This document shows positions 25,188 through 34,523 of a stretch of 64,000 nucleotides of DNA, piece after piece. Both the position numbers and the translations under genes were made by a program. A model generated the notes under the pieces. The model was not told where the DNA came from, searched no databases, and saw only the letters and a list, made by a program, of their open reading frames with translations. Origin of the DNA: Chloroflexota bacterium (GTDB lineage: Bacteria; Chloroflexota; Dehalococcoidia; Lucifugimonadales; UBA3495); the NCBI GenBank assembly GCA_022573285.1, contig JACZUF010000006.1, positions 51,679-115,678 on the forward strand, given 5' to 3'. How positions within the stretch are numbered: position 1 is the first letter of the stretch; each line of letters begins with the position of its first letter.

Positions 25188-26693
25188 TTAATCAGATGCA
25201 GATTCGGCGGATGCGGGTTCGGCCACAACGGATACCGGCCGAGCCGGCGACGCCGGTTTTGGACGCTCCCCTCGGACTACTGAGATGGCAATGCCCACCA
25301 GCAGCAGCCCGCCCATCATCAAGAAGGCCCATCTGAGTCCCGCCACGAAGGCGCCGGCAACGGCTGGCGATACGGCGTCCAGGCTTGGCTCCACGCCCCT
25401 GGCTCCCATGGTGGCGACCACCACCGTGGTGGCGATGGCGATGCTGGTCACGTTGGCCGAATTGCGGACCAGTTGGGTCAGAGCCGAGACCACGCCGTAC
25501 TGGGAGCGGTCCACCGCGCTCAAGATGGAGCTGTTGTTGGGCGTGTTGAACAGGGCTGTGCCGGTGCTCTGGAACATCAGCAGGATGACGATCAGCAAAA
25601 CCGGAGAGGACTCGGTCAAGGTGCCGGCCATGATGAACCAAGCAGCGGCCGAAAGGGTGAGCCCGCCCACCGTCAGGCCCCGCCACCCGAAACGGTCCGA
25701 CAACCGGCCGCTGAAGGGGCCCACCACCACCAGGCAGAGCGCAGGCGCGATCAGCAACAGGCCCACGTCCCTGGGGCTGAACTCAAGCACGCGCTGCAGG
25801 TAGAAGGGCATCATGAACCTGGCGGCCGAGGAGCCAAGGAACGAGAACCAGCCTGCCGCGACGCCGAGGGCCACAAGTTTCCGCTTGAATAGCCGCATGT
25901 CCAGCATGGGGGACGGTGAGAGCAACTCCCACCAGATGAACGATGCCATCGCCAAGACCGAGGCGGCTAGCCCAGAGAGGACGATTGCCGACGTCCAGCC
26001 CAACCGGTCGCCGTTGCCCACGACCAATAAGAACCCCAACAGGGCCAGGCCGGACAGCACCGCGCCGCCCCAGTCAAACCTCTGCCGAGGCTCCCCCTCC
26101 GCCGGCGGTTCCGGCTTGTCCAAGGGAAGGACCAACATTGAAACGGCGATGGTGAAGACGCCGACGGGCACGTTGGCGAAGAAAACCGACCGCCAATCGA
26201 AGATGCTGACCAGCAGTCCGCCGATGACCGGCCCCGCGATGGCTCCCGCGCCAACCACGCTCAGGTGGGTGCCCAGGGCCTTGCCCCGTTCCGTTCCGGG
26301 GAAGGCGGAGATCACCATGGCTATGCCGGCGCTCTGCACCATGGCCGAGCCCACGCCCTGGAAGACCTTGAAGGCGATCAACGAACCCAGGTTGGGCGAT
26401 GCCCCCGCCAGTCCGGCGGCCACCACAAAGATGACCATCCCGCCGACGTACACCTGCTTTCGGCCGATGATATCGCCCAGACGGCCCATGGGCAGGATCA
26501 AAACGCTGATGGCCAGAGCGTAACCCAACACGATCCACTGGACCGAGGGCAGATCGGAGCCGAAATGGCGCTCGATGCTGGGCAACGCCACCAGGACGCT
26601 GCCGTGATCGACCACCGACAAGAAGGTGCCGATGGCGATGGCGCCGAACACCCACCACTTGTAGTTGGCGCTGCTCTTGATGGTGGATATCAA
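25188..26693 (-). CDS. MFS transporter, DHA2 family (14-TM drug exporter type)
   Basis: This 501-residue protein has 14 predicted TM segments. It carries the motif A loop GRLGDIIGRKQVYV, the antiporter motif C AIAGPVIGGLL and the DHA2 hallmark FDWRSVFFANVPVG. The family exports drugs, toxic compounds or lipids with proton antiport. The start is a TTG at 26693 with a GGAG 12 nt upstream. Its end and beginning lie close to neighbouring genes, and the next MFS gene follows upstream on the same strand. Confidence 0.9.
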   Translation of the reverse strand: MISTIKSSANYKWWVFGAIAIGTFLSVVDHGSVLVALPSIERHFGSDLPSVQWIVLGYALAISVLILPMGRLGDIIGRKQVYVGGMVIFVVAAGLAGASPNLGSLIAFKVFQGVGSAMVQSAGIAMVISAFPGTERGKALGTHLSVVGAGAIAGPVIGGLLVSIFDWRSVFFANVPVGVFTIAVSMLVLPLDKPEPPAEGEPRQRFDWGGAVLSGLALLGFLLVVGNGDRLGWTSAIVLSGLAASVLAMASFIWWELLSPSPMLDMRLFKRKLVALGVAAGWFSFLGSSAARFMMPFYLQRVLEFSPRDVGLLLIAPALCLVVVGPFSGRLSDRFGWRGLTVGGLTLSAAAWFIMAGTLTESSPVLLIVILLMFQSTGTALFNTPNNSSILSAVDRSQYGVVSALTQLVRNSANVTSIAIATTVVVATMGARGVEPSLDAVSPAVAGAFVAGLRWAFLMMGGLLLVGIAISVVRGERPKPASPARPVSVVAEPASAESASD

Positions 26694-26739
26694 TGCTTTG
26701 GAGTACTCCTAAACGGCCCGATAAACGTCCAGCCGCGCA

Positions 26740-27957
26740 TTACCGGGCCTGCCTCACGCTGGGCAGAATCATATAGGAAATCGAGCCCAAAACGACTCCG
26801 GCCAACCCAACCACCGTCAGGGCAACCACCACCGTCGTGAAGTCCACCAGCCATCCCACGGCCAGGCTGGACATGAACACGAACCCCTGGCTGTAGAGAT
26901 GCAGGCTGGTTATGCGGCTCCGCAGCCGATCGGGCACCAACGTCTGTATCAATGTGCTGGAGGAGGTGCGGAAGGTCGCCTGGGCCATAGACATCACCCC
27001 GATCAATACCAGGGCCGGGACCAGCCAGTTGGAATGGGCGAACAACACCACTGAGACGGAGCTGAGCAGGATGGCCCACAGGCAGATAAGCCCCCGGTTG
27101 TTGCCGAATCCCAAAGAGGCGATCGCCAGAGCCGACAGAAAACCGCCGAATCCGGTGACGGCCAGCATATAACCGCCCACGTCGGCGCTCCGGTGCAGAA
27201 CTTCGGCGGTGAATATGGGCAGCATGAACCAGACCGGATGGAGCAGGACGTTGGGTATGAGCCCCAGCAAGATCAGGCGCAATATCATCCGCTCTTGCTT
27301 CCTGACGTATCGGATGCCCTCCAGGAAGTTGGCCCAGGGTGAGCCGCCGTTGTCCGCCGCGCGCTCCTGGTAGTAGGGGGTCTTCATGGGGAAGAAGGCC
27401 AGCACCGTGGCCGCGTACAGGCCGGCCTCGATGGTGAAATTCCAGGTGAACCCCAGGGTGGTGATCAGGATCCCCCCGATGAACGGGCCGATTATCCTGG
27501 TCCCGGTGATGGTCAGGGTATTGGAGGCGTAGGCGTTGACCAGGGCTTCCCTGGGTACGGTGTTGGCCACCAGAGTCTGGCGCAGGGTGATGCTGGTCGA
27601 CCAGCACACCCCCGACACAAATACGTAGATGTAGGCGTGCCACCACTGGACGTGTCCCGAATATACGACGAAGGCAAATACGATGGCGGCGACGGCCATG
27701 AAACTCTGGATCGCCATGACCAGCTTTCTGCGGTCCACGCGGTCGCCCAGCACTCCAGCCCAGGGACCTACGATCAGGGTGGGCAGGGTGGTCATTCCGC
27801 CCACGGCAACCACCAAGAGCCCCGATGACGCCAAGGAATCGGTGAGGTCGCGCACCAGCCAACCCACGGAGAGCAGTTGCAGCCATTGGGCGGTGTTGGC
27901 GAAGAAATTGCCCACCCACAGAAAGCGGAAGTCCCGGTAAGCCCGCCACGAGTCCAA
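26740..27957 (-). CDS. MFS transporter (MFS_3/EntS-like)
   Basis: This 405-residue, 12-TM protein starts DSWRAYRDFRFLWVGNFFAN, typical of EntS-like exporters. Its motif A reads PWAGVLGDRVDRRKLV. The best start is a TTG at 27957 without a good Shine-Dalgarno; the frame is open for 29 more codons upstream (to a TGA near 28045) but contains no ATG or GTG. It lies 46 bp upstream of the DHA2 exporter gene on the same strand, so two efflux pumps may be made together. Confidence 0.85.
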   Translation of the reverse strand: MDSWRAYRDFRFLWVGNFFANTAQWLQLLSVGWLVRDLTDSLASSGLLVVAVGGMTTLPTLIVGPWAGVLGDRVDRRKLVMAIQSFMAVAAIVFAFVVYSGHVQWWHAYIYVFVSGVCWSTSITLRQTLVANTVPREALVNAYASNTLTITGTRIIGPFIGGILITTLGFTWNFTIEAGLYAATVLAFFPMKTPYYQERAADNGGSPWANFLEGIRYVRKQERMILRLILLGLIPNVLLHPVWFMLPIFTAEVLHRSADVGGYMLAVTGFGGFLSALAIASLGFGNNRGLICLWAILLSSVSVVLFAHSNWLVPALVLIGVMSMAQATFRTSSSTLIQTLVPDRLRSRITSLHLYSQGFVFMSSLAVGWLVDFTTVVVALTVVGLAGVVLGSISYMILPSVRQAR

Positions 27958-28142
27958 TGTCTGCAGACGCCGGCGCGTCCGTCCCCGGGTCTGTTCCCTG
28001 GGTTGTTCTTCACGGGGCCTAACGATGATGCTCCCCTTGACGCTTCATGTTTGCATCGGTTAAATTCAGTTCAACACCGGTCTTTCCGGACGAATTAGCA
28101 AAGTTGACCGGTACTAAGACCGGACCCTGGGAGGTCGCCGAT

Positions 28143-28373
28143 ATGCCTCTGTACGAATACCTCTGTCCCACCTGTCACCATAAGTTCGAAAAGCTCCAGT
28201 CCATGAGCGCCACCGGGGCCGACTGTCCCAATTGCGAACAGCCCGCCAAGCGCGCCATCTCGGTCTTCGCGGCCGTATCCAAGGGCGGCGCCGACATGCC
28301 CAGTCCCATGGGCCCGCTGCCTCCGTTGGGCGGCGGCGGTTGCTGCGGCGGCGGGTGTGGCTGCGGCCCGTAG
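28143..28373 (+). CDS. FmdB-family zinc ribbon protein
   Basis: This 76-residue protein begins MPLYEYLCPTCHHKFE and has a second CPNC, forming the rubredoxin-like CxxC...CxxC zinc ribbon of FmdB regulatory proteins. Its tail is low-complexity glycine/cysteine (GGGGCCGGGCGCGP), which adds five further cysteines. The ATG at 28143 has GGGAGGT 7 nt upstream. A terminator follows. The family's role in Chloroflexota is unknown. Confidence 0.9.
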   Translation: MPLYEYLCPTCHHKFEKLQSMSATGADCPNCEQPAKRAISVFAAVSKGGADMPSPMGPLPPLGGGGCCGGGCGCGP

Positions 28374-28398
28374 ACCACTGATAACCGGGTTTTGCATG

Positions 28399-28429
28399 AA
28401 ACAGGGGCAAGTGCAGCTTGCCCCTGTTT
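28399..28429 (+). terminator. Rho-independent terminator after the FmdB-like gene
   Basis: A 12- to 13-bp stem AACAGGGGCAAG/CTTGCCCCTGTT with a 5-nt loop is followed by a T run. Confidence 0.9.
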
Positions 28430-28480
28430 TTGTTTGCTGATCAGACGACGTGACGGGCCGGCGTCATTCTGATGGGTAGA

Positions 28481-29212
28481 TCAGGTCTCCCGCGCCCCCT
28501 TCAGACCGCCCACCGCCCGCTGCCATCCGGAATACCGCCGGTATACCAGGTAGCCGCTTCCAGCCACCGTCAACACCACCGCCCCGGTGATGGCCCGGAC
28601 CGCCACCCAGACGGTGGCGTCGACCCAGAAGCCATCGGGGAAGATGCGGACCAGATAATCGGTCCTGGGGTCCAGTTGCCAGAAATCGTTGGCGAAACTC
28701 AGTTGGTGGAACTTTATGAATAGGCTTTCAAAGTCCACCAAGGCCGATATTCCGAAGACCACCAACAGCGCCAGGGTCAGGCCTCCGCCATAGATTACCC
28801 GCTTGGCCAGCGGCTCGACGAACCGGCCCCGTTGCCTGGCGAACCCAATCACGGCCATGGCCGCCAGATAGACCGCCGAGCCCAGGGCCAGGATATATAC
28901 GCCCCACACCAAACGCTTAACATCCCTCATGTGGGCTATTTCCCGGTCGTTGAACAGGTCTTGTTCCTTCCCAAATATCCTGGTCCGTACGTTGAGCGGC
29001 TCGTCGCCCGAGTTGATGTAACCGCGGATATCAGCGCCCACCTGGCGCAGGTCGCTATCGGTGATGCCGGAGATGCGCGAGATGGAATACTTCTCAAATC
29101 CGTCGTTGTACAGACCGGGGTTGTTGAACGCCCAGGAAACGCTGCCGGTGACCAAGAACAGGGGCACGGCGATGACGAAAAGCGCCCAGAGGACCCAGCC
29201 TACGCGGCCCAT
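28481..29212 (-). CDS. TIGR01906/DUF1461 integral membrane protein
   Basis: This 243-residue membrane protein matches the TIGR01906 family: an N-terminal TM segment, an outside loop with the hallmark LFNDREIAHMRDVKRLV, then three more TM segments. The ATG at 29212 is preceded by GGAG at 6 nt; the frame extends to 29347 but the extra residues are basic and atypical. The function of the family is unknown. Confidence 0.85.
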   Translation of the reverse strand: MGRVGWVLWALFVIAVPLFLVTGSVSWAFNNPGLYNDGFEKYSISRISGITDSDLRQVGADIRGYINSGDEPLNVRTRIFGKEQDLFNDREIAHMRDVKRLVWGVYILALGSAVYLAAMAVIGFARQRGRFVEPLAKRVIYGGGLTLALLVVFGISALVDFESLFIKFHQLSFANDFWQLDPRTDYLVRIFPDGFWVDATVWVAVRAITGAVVLTVAGSGYLVYRRYSGWQRAVGGLKGARET

Positions 29213-29400
29213 GTATTCTCCGTTGGGGCTGACCGGTCCTGACCTAAGGATCGTGTGTGGCTTGCGCTGACCGGTCCAATCTAACTTAGCACCGGCCAGC
29301 TTGTGAAGCAACCGGCCGGCGATGCCAATTGGGTACGCAGCCGACACACGGCCAGAAAACTCGATACTCCCTTGGTCAATCCGACAAGTCTCCGTAACAA

Positions 29401-29430
29401 GGCATTAAAGCCCTTATAGGCTTTAATGCC
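29401..29430. promoter_or_regulatory. 12-bp perfect inverted repeat, possible operator
   Basis: GGCATTAAAGCC and its complement GGCTTTAATGCC flank a 6-nt CTTATA spacer. The site lies 24 nt before the winged-helix gene at 29454 and between divergent genes, so an operator is more likely than a terminator; there is only a short T run after it. Confidence 0.45.
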
Positions 29431-29453
29431 TTTAAGCTAAAATACAGAGCGTT

Positions 29454-30116
29454 ATGATATCTGATGAATCAAATTACCTCCAAGACCCCGGGCGGTTTTC
29501 GAACGAGAAAATCCTTGAAGACCAACTCGCAGACTTCAAGGACAAGATCGCTGAAATTGAGCGTGAACTAGAACGCCGAAGAATCGGAGAGCTGGTGGTT
29601 GGGTTACTGAACCAGAGTGATGAGGCTAGCACTTTGGCATCCCAAATCGGCGGGTCATTTGTATTTTGGTTGCTATGGGACGCTGAAGCGAAAAAATTCC
29701 TCCCAGCCGAAATCCCAACTGCTTCGGAGTCTCAATGGCCAATGAAAAGCACGGGTGCAGTCGGCGAGAAACCCAGATCGAGAAAAACTTGGGACCCATT
29801 AGGTCAGGCGCCACCGCAGGAACAAGATTATTACATTCCAATATTGCAGGCGCTGCGGCAACTTGGCTGGGCTGCTACCCCACGGCAAATTACCCCCCTG
29901 GTACTCGAAAGAATGCGGTCCAGGCTCGCGGAAGACGATTTTGATTCGATACCGTCGGGTCAGTTCGCCAGATGGGAGGTCAGATTGCGTTTTGCTCGGA
30001 AGCGGATGCGAGATGAGAGCACGCCTTTGCTGAACCCGAATTCTGCGAGAGGAATTTGGGAAGCCACTGAGGCTGGGCGGCGGTTTCTAGAAGGAAAGGA
30101 AGGCGACCGGTCGTAG
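29454..30116 (+). CDS. stand-alone Mrr-N-like winged-helix protein
   Basis: This 220-residue protein has an N-terminal coiled-coil-like stretch (about 18-45, EDQLADFKDKIAEIERELER). Its C-terminal domain (about 125-216) follows the Mrr N-terminal winged-helix pattern: YYIPILQALRQLGWAATPRQ, then RWEVRLRFARKRMRDE, and GIWEATEAGRRFLEG. The endonuclease domain that normally follows Mrr_N is absent. The DNA is visibly more AT-rich than its neighbours, which suggests acquisition. The perfect inverted repeat just upstream could be its own operator. Assignment to the Mrr_N group is by eye. Confidence 0.55.
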   Translation: MISDESNYLQDPGRFSNEKILEDQLADFKDKIAEIERELERRRIGELVVGLLNQSDEASTLASQIGGSFVFWLLWDAEAKKFLPAEIPTASESQWPMKSTGAVGEKPRSRKTWDPLGQAPPQEQDYYIPILQALRQLGWAATPRQITPLVLERMRSRLAEDDFDSIPSGQFARWEVRLRFARKRMRDESTPLLNPNSARGIWEATEAGRRFLEGKEGDRS

Positions 30117-30249
30117 GCCTTCATGAAGATCGGCGTCCGGGCAGTTAGGTAATCTGAAGCTAGTCAGGCAAATCGCAAGAGTATTGATGGTTTCTTAGTC
30201 CGCACTTCGAATCGTTGACTAGCATTCAACCTCAATCCATAATCACGGC

Positions 30250-31074
30250 ATGTCCCAAGACACTGAAGACCAAGCCGCTGGACAACCCTTTTCTGACGAA
30301 GACCTGGGCACGTTCCAGACCCTGGTGGACATCGTGGCCCGCCTGCGTGCCCCCGGCGGATGCCCATGGGACCGGGAGCAGACCCACGACTCCCTGAAAC
30401 GCAACCTGCTGGAAGAGTCCTACGAGGTCATCGAGGCCATCGACCGGGGCGACCCCGCCATCTTATCCGAGGAACTGGGCGACCTGATTGTGCAGGTCGC
30501 CTTCCACGCCGACATCGCCCGGGAGGCGGGCGAATTCCAGCTTGAGGACGTGCTGCGCAAGATAAACAGCAAGCTGGTCCGCCGCCACCCCCACGTCTTT
30601 GCCGGCGGGCACGCCGAGGACGCCCGGGAGGTGGAGCGCAACTGGGAACAGATCAAAGCGCAGGAACGGAGGGCCAAGGGGGAAAGCAAATCCCCCGTTG
30701 AGGGGATTCCCAACGGTCTCCCGGCCCTGGCCTACGCCCAATTGATGCAGGACCGGGTGGGCCAGGCGGGCTTCGAGTGGGACGACGTCTCGGGCGTGCT
30801 GGATAAGATCCTGGAGGAGGTGGCCGAGTTCAAAGCAGCCGCCAACCCGGAAGAAAAGGTCCATGAGCTGGGCGACCTGCTATTCTCCATGGTCAACCTG
30901 ACCCGCTGGGCCGGCGTCCACGCCGAAGATGTTTTGCGCCAGGCCAACCAGCGTTTCGGAAAGCGTTACCTCAAAATGGAGTCCCTGGCCGCCGAGCGGG
31001 GTCTGGACTTCACCTCCCTTCCCCTGGAGCGGAAAGAGGAACTCTGGCAAGAGGCCAAAGGGCAGGTAGGCTAG
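30250..31074 (+). CDS. mazG: nucleoside triphosphate pyrophosphohydrolase
   Basis: MazG hydrolyses NTPs and dNTPs to monophosphates. The 274-residue protein has tandem MazG domains. The first has LRAPGGCPWDREQTHDSLKRN, LLEESYEVIEAI (EExxE) and SEELGDLIVQVAFHA. The second has LEEVAEFKAA and HELGDLLFSMVNLTRW. Only the second-half metal motif ExxD pattern needs both helices, and both are intact. Length is normal. Confidence 0.94.
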   Translation: MSQDTEDQAAGQPFSDEDLGTFQTLVDIVARLRAPGGCPWDREQTHDSLKRNLLEESYEVIEAIDRGDPAILSEELGDLIVQVAFHADIAREAGEFQLEDVLRKINSKLVRRHPHVFAGGHAEDAREVERNWEQIKAQERRAKGESKSPVEGIPNGLPALAYAQLMQDRVGQAGFEWDDVSGVLDKILEEVAEFKAAANPEEKVHELGDLLFSMVNLTRWAGVHAEDVLRQANQRFGKRYLKMESLAAERGLDFTSLPLERKEELWQEAKGQVG

Positions 31075-31081
31075 CTGGATC

Positions 31082-32326
31082 CTACTCGTGGGGAATCAGG
31101 GGGAGGGGCATCCATAAGAAGGCCAGGGAACCCCAGTTCCGAGTTGGGCCTTCTCCATGCATAATTGCCGACAGGACACGTCCCTCCACGCGGAACGTAG
31201 TTTCCTCTAGGCTATCATTCCATATCTGCAATCCTGGGTAATCGCCGTTTTCCGCGATACGTTTCCGCAGCCGCCGTCCATTTTCTTCCGCCGATTCCGC
31301 GTCGCTGTGCACCAGGGCCAACGCCATGTACGGACCGGCATCATCTTTTCCCGCTCCGGTGGAGAATGCCAGGTAGGGCAGCAGCAAAGTAGACTTCTGA
31401 ATTTCCGCCTTTAGATTTTCGTAGACTCTCAGCCGCGATTCGAAGACTTCTGGAAAGGAAGTGAAGACAAGGGGATTGAAGATAGACGTATCGTCCGTTG
31501 CCGCGGTGATCTTGTAGGTCTGGTTACTGAAGAACGCAGTATAAGCTCCTAGGCCGGACATGGCTTGGGCCAAAAGACGAAATTCTGCCACATCAGCGAG
31601 TGTTTGCCCGTCCCCGTTCTTGGAATCGATCAACGCTTTCATGCCAGGCGTCTCCACAGTCCGGTAAACGTACTCGCTGGAGACTGCGATACGGCCGCCC
31701 CGGCCTAGATGATCGAAAGCAGGCGGATTCCTCCGGTCCCGAAGCTTTCCCTGCCCGTCATCACCCCAAGAGTAGAACGGGACACCATTGTGGGTTTCAA
31801 TATCCGGCGGCGGGCATTCGGAGCAAGATGCCAGCGCCTGAGCGGTTGCGGCGGGGTCGAAACGTCCACGTACCACCTCCAAGATGAAGCGAACTGTGCC
31901 GGCTTCCACGCTTTGGTCAACGTTTCTACCGTCGAAGGCGAGGTACTCCCTCCTGGGATGCAACCCGCCCTCTTGGTTTATGCCGGAGATAAACGGTCCC
32001 GGGCTCATAGCAGTCATATCGGGCCGCTCTAGATTTTGGTAGAGATATTCTACGAGAGCCGGCAGCCTGGCGTCCGGACCAGACGGTGGAATCCCCAATA
32101 TCTCCCGGAGCGCCGCGTAATCGTTAATCATCACGGACTTGCGGGTGTCCGGCGTGTCGGGGATCGCGCCCAGCAACGCTTCGAATAATGAGACCTCTGA
32201 CGGCGATGGGTCAGTGTCAGTACCCTTGAGGACAACTGTGTCTTCGCCGCCGCCGCAGGCTGCCAAGACTACGGTAAGTCCCAACACGAATATCCCCGAA
32301 ATGATGGCCCGGCTTGAACCCCACAT
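31082..32326 (-). CDS. predicted lipoprotein, unknown function
   Basis: This 414-residue protein starts MWGSSRAIISGIFVLGLTVV and has a lipobox VLAACGGG, so it should be a lipid-anchored extracytoplasmic protein. The ATG at 32326 has GGGGAGGTGGG upstream. Longer ORFs to 32548 would overlap sppA and are not supported. It has no recognised domain; a CSECPPPDIE segment suggests a disulfide. The start lies 33 bp after the sppA stop, so the two are probably co-transcribed. Confidence 0.8.
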   Translation of the reverse strand: MWGSSRAIISGIFVLGLTVVLAACGGGEDTVVLKGTDTDPSPSEVSLFEALLGAIPDTPDTRKSVMINDYAALREILGIPPSGPDARLPALVEYLYQNLERPDMTAMSPGPFISGINQEGGLHPRREYLAFDGRNVDQSVEAGTVRFILEVVRGRFDPAATAQALASCSECPPPDIETHNGVPFYSWGDDGQGKLRDRRNPPAFDHLGRGGRIAVSSEYVYRTVETPGMKALIDSKNGDGQTLADVAEFRLLAQAMSGLGAYTAFFSNQTYKITAATDDTSIFNPLVFTSFPEVFESRLRVYENLKAEIQKSTLLLPYLAFSTGAGKDDAGPYMALALVHSDAESAEENGRRLRKRIAENGDYPGLQIWNDSLEETTFRVEGRVLSAIMHGEGPTRNWGSLAFLWMPLPLIPHE

Positions 32327-32358
32327 GCCCACCTCCCCACCCGGCTTTGCGATGTCGA

Positions 32359-33201
32359 TTAACTGGCTGCGTTTGGGTAGTCCCCCGCGATATAGCTTGG
32401 CTCCAGATAGTATATTCCCCCGGTCATCAACCGCTGCAAGCCTTCCGCAAGTATGTTCCCGCCTCCTTGCTGCCCGATGCCGGACCGGCCCAGCAGCCGC
32501 TGGGACAGGCTGCGGCCGGGGCGTAGCCACCGGGGCAAGGGCCGGCAATTCCCGGCTTCGGCAACGGCGTCCAGTGTATCTTTGAAGTCGCCGATCTGGT
32601 CCACCAGCCCCAGGCCGATGCCCTTTTGGGCGGTCATGACTTCGCCTGTAGCAATCTCCCGGACTGCCGTCTCCTCCAGGGAACGTCCGTCGGCCACCAC
32701 GGCCACGAAGTTGTCGTAGATCTCGTTGATAAGTTCCTGGAACTTGGCCGATTCCTGGTCGGTGGGACTGCGCCAGAAGCCGGTCATGTCCTTGAATTCC
32801 CCGCTCTTGTACACCGAGAATTCCACGCCCACCTTGGACAGCAGTTGTTCCAACACGGGACGGAGATAGATCACGCCGATGGACCCGACCAATGCGGTGG
32901 GCAGGGCGTACACCCTGCTGGCGGCGCAGGCCAAATAGTAACCGCCTGAAGCGCCCAGCCCGCGCACATAGGCGTAGACCGGCTTCTCTTCGGCCACCCG
33001 TTGGATGCTCCGGTAAAGGACCTCTGACCCGGTGGCCGAGCCGCCCGGGGAATCGATGTCCAACAACAGGGCCCGATGGCGCTTGCTCCTGGCCACGGCA
33101 TCGAATATCCGCGAGTATTCCGGCACCCGCACGTGGGAACCGATAATTCCGTGTATCTCAACTACGGCAACGCCGGAGCGCCGCCCAAATCCGAGGGGCA
33201 T
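32359..33201 (-). CDS. sppA: S49 family signal peptide peptidase (SppA-like)
   Basis: This 280-residue protease is the short SppA form. The catalytic serine lies in GLGASGGYYLACAA and the general-base lysine in YKSGEFKDMTGFWR. The substrate-binding GVIYLRPVLEQLL and the start VAVVEIHGIIG are typical. It lacks an N-terminal TM segment, so it is cytosolic or membrane-associated. AGGAGAAA precedes the ATG. Confidence 0.9.
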   Translation of the reverse strand: MPLGFGRRSGVAVVEIHGIIGSHVRVPEYSRIFDAVARSKRHRALLLDIDSPGGSATGSEVLYRSIQRVAEEKPVYAYVRGLGASGGYYLACAASRVYALPTALVGSIGVIYLRPVLEQLLSKVGVEFSVYKSGEFKDMTGFWRSPTDQESAKFQELINEIYDNFVAVVADGRSLEETAVREIATGEVMTAQKGIGLGLVDQIGDFKDTLDAVAEAGNCRPLPRWLRPGRSLSQRLLGRSGIGQQGGGNILAEGLQRLMTGGIYYLEPSYIAGDYPNAAS

Positions 33202-33282
33202 GATTCAATTTCTCCTTGGATTAGTCGCCCCAATTGTACTTTATCCTAGATGGCCGGAGGAGAGGCGCCGCGCCGGGCGAAC

Positions 33283-33316
33283 AAAACCGGCCCCGATTAT
33301 CAGCGGGGCCGGTTTT
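33283..33316 (-). terminator. terminator after the substrate-binding gene
   Basis: A 13-bp perfect stem (AAAACCGGCCCCG/CGGGGCCGGTTTT) with an 8-nt loop sits 30 nt past the stop at 33346; the T run is on the minus strand. Confidence 0.85.
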
Positions 33317-33345
33317 CAATGGCGGGGTGATAGTTTGGCTTGGGC

Positions 33346-34284
33346 CTAGTCGTCGGCCGCGACCGCCTCCGCGTCCCGGTTGTCCACGTAGTCGGCGGCG
33401 CAGACCGAGGCGTTCAGCAGCCCCCAGCGCACCATCCAGTTGTAGGTGTCTTCGATCTGCTCGTCGGTGTACGGGGTGGGGTGGGTGTAGCGCAGCCGCG
33501 ACAATATGAAATCGTCGGGCGTCAGCGGGCCCCATTTCTTCAAAACCGGAGCAAACTTCGGGTCATCCAGCAGATAGTGGATGAACCGCTTCTTGTCCGA
33601 GTTGATCAGGTCCACCGCTTTGACCACGGCCCGGTTGATGGCCGCGAAGGTCTCCTCATCCATGTTGTCGCTGGCGTTCTCGGCGCCCAGGTAGTGGCCT
33701 TCGCAGACCGACCGGCAACCGTTCTTCTCGGCCAGGGAGATGTACGGCTCCATGAGCATGGCCGCCGCCACTTCTCCGTTCAACAAGGCCTCAAGACGGT
33801 TCTCCGGGCTGCCGTAGTGCAGCATCTTGATCTTCTCGGCGGGCAGGTAGCCTTCCAGCAGGCGAAGGCCGGTGTAGTGGGAGCCGGCGTGGAACTGGAC
33901 TGCGATGGGCTCATTGCCCAGCGAGCCGGGATAGTAGTGGCGGGAGTCTCCCCTGACCAGCAGCGCCTGGTTGGCGACTGAAGACCGTAGTCCAATTACC
34001 TTGGCGCCCTGTTTGCTCTCGTAGGCCCGACGGACCTGACCCTCCTCTCAAGCGCGGTAGATGGTCACCTGCTGCTCTTCGAAGGGTATATGGCCCAGGA
34101 TCGGGTCAACGTCATCAGGGTTGTCGGTGTTGTGCTCGGGGATAACGGGGTGGGCCCGGACGAACTCCATGTCGATGCCCTCGGCCGCGAAGAAACCTTC
34201 GTCCTTGGCTACATACCAGGGCAGGCTGAACACTGCCCCGTTGGTCTCGCTCATCACCTTTTTCATCGCCACCAGTCCTGTCAT
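33346..34284 (-). pseudogene. ABC transporter substrate-binding protein gene interrupted by one in-frame TGA
   Basis: The minus strand has one continuous reading frame of 313 codons with a single TGA at 34050-34048. The 5' part ends in VTIYRA and the 3' part resumes EEGQVRRAYESKQGAKVIGL with no frame change. Both halves fit a NrtA/TauA-type periplasmic-binding fold: WYVAKDEGFFAAEGIDMEFV near the start, HAGSHYTGLRLLEGYLPAEK in the middle, and LLNGEVAAAMLMEPYISLAEK. There is no signal peptide. Options are a recent nonsense mutation, a base-call error, or UGA read as selenocysteine/tryptophan. A 5-bp hairpin AGGUC/GGCCU begins 10 nt after the TGA but is not a convincing SECIS. Confidence 0.7.
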
Positions 34285-34523
34285 TTATATCGAACAATGA
34301 TCAACCGAAGTGTCCGGCGAGTTTACCACAGCAGGGCCCCTGGGTCTAACGCCGGATGGGGCCGCCAAACCGCTGTTTTCGTGCCTGATAATGGCCTGGG
34401 GCGCGCCCGATATCCTTGACAGTGGTTGGGGGCAGGCTTAGTATCAGCCCCACATCAAAGTGACCCGTCCGGCAGGCAACCGCCCTCCGCCCGGCCACCT
34501 GCCGCCCGACCAAAGGAGCAACC

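Noticed and set aside
26690..27949. 419-residue alternative minus-strand frame over the MFS gene
   Set aside because: Arg/Gly/His/Pro-rich shadow in a neighbouring frame; the frame 26740-27957 has clear TM helices and MFS motifs.
34001..34050. Firm selenocysteine call at the in-frame TGA
   Set aside because: The hairpin after TGA is short and no sel gene is in the window; left as a possibility only.
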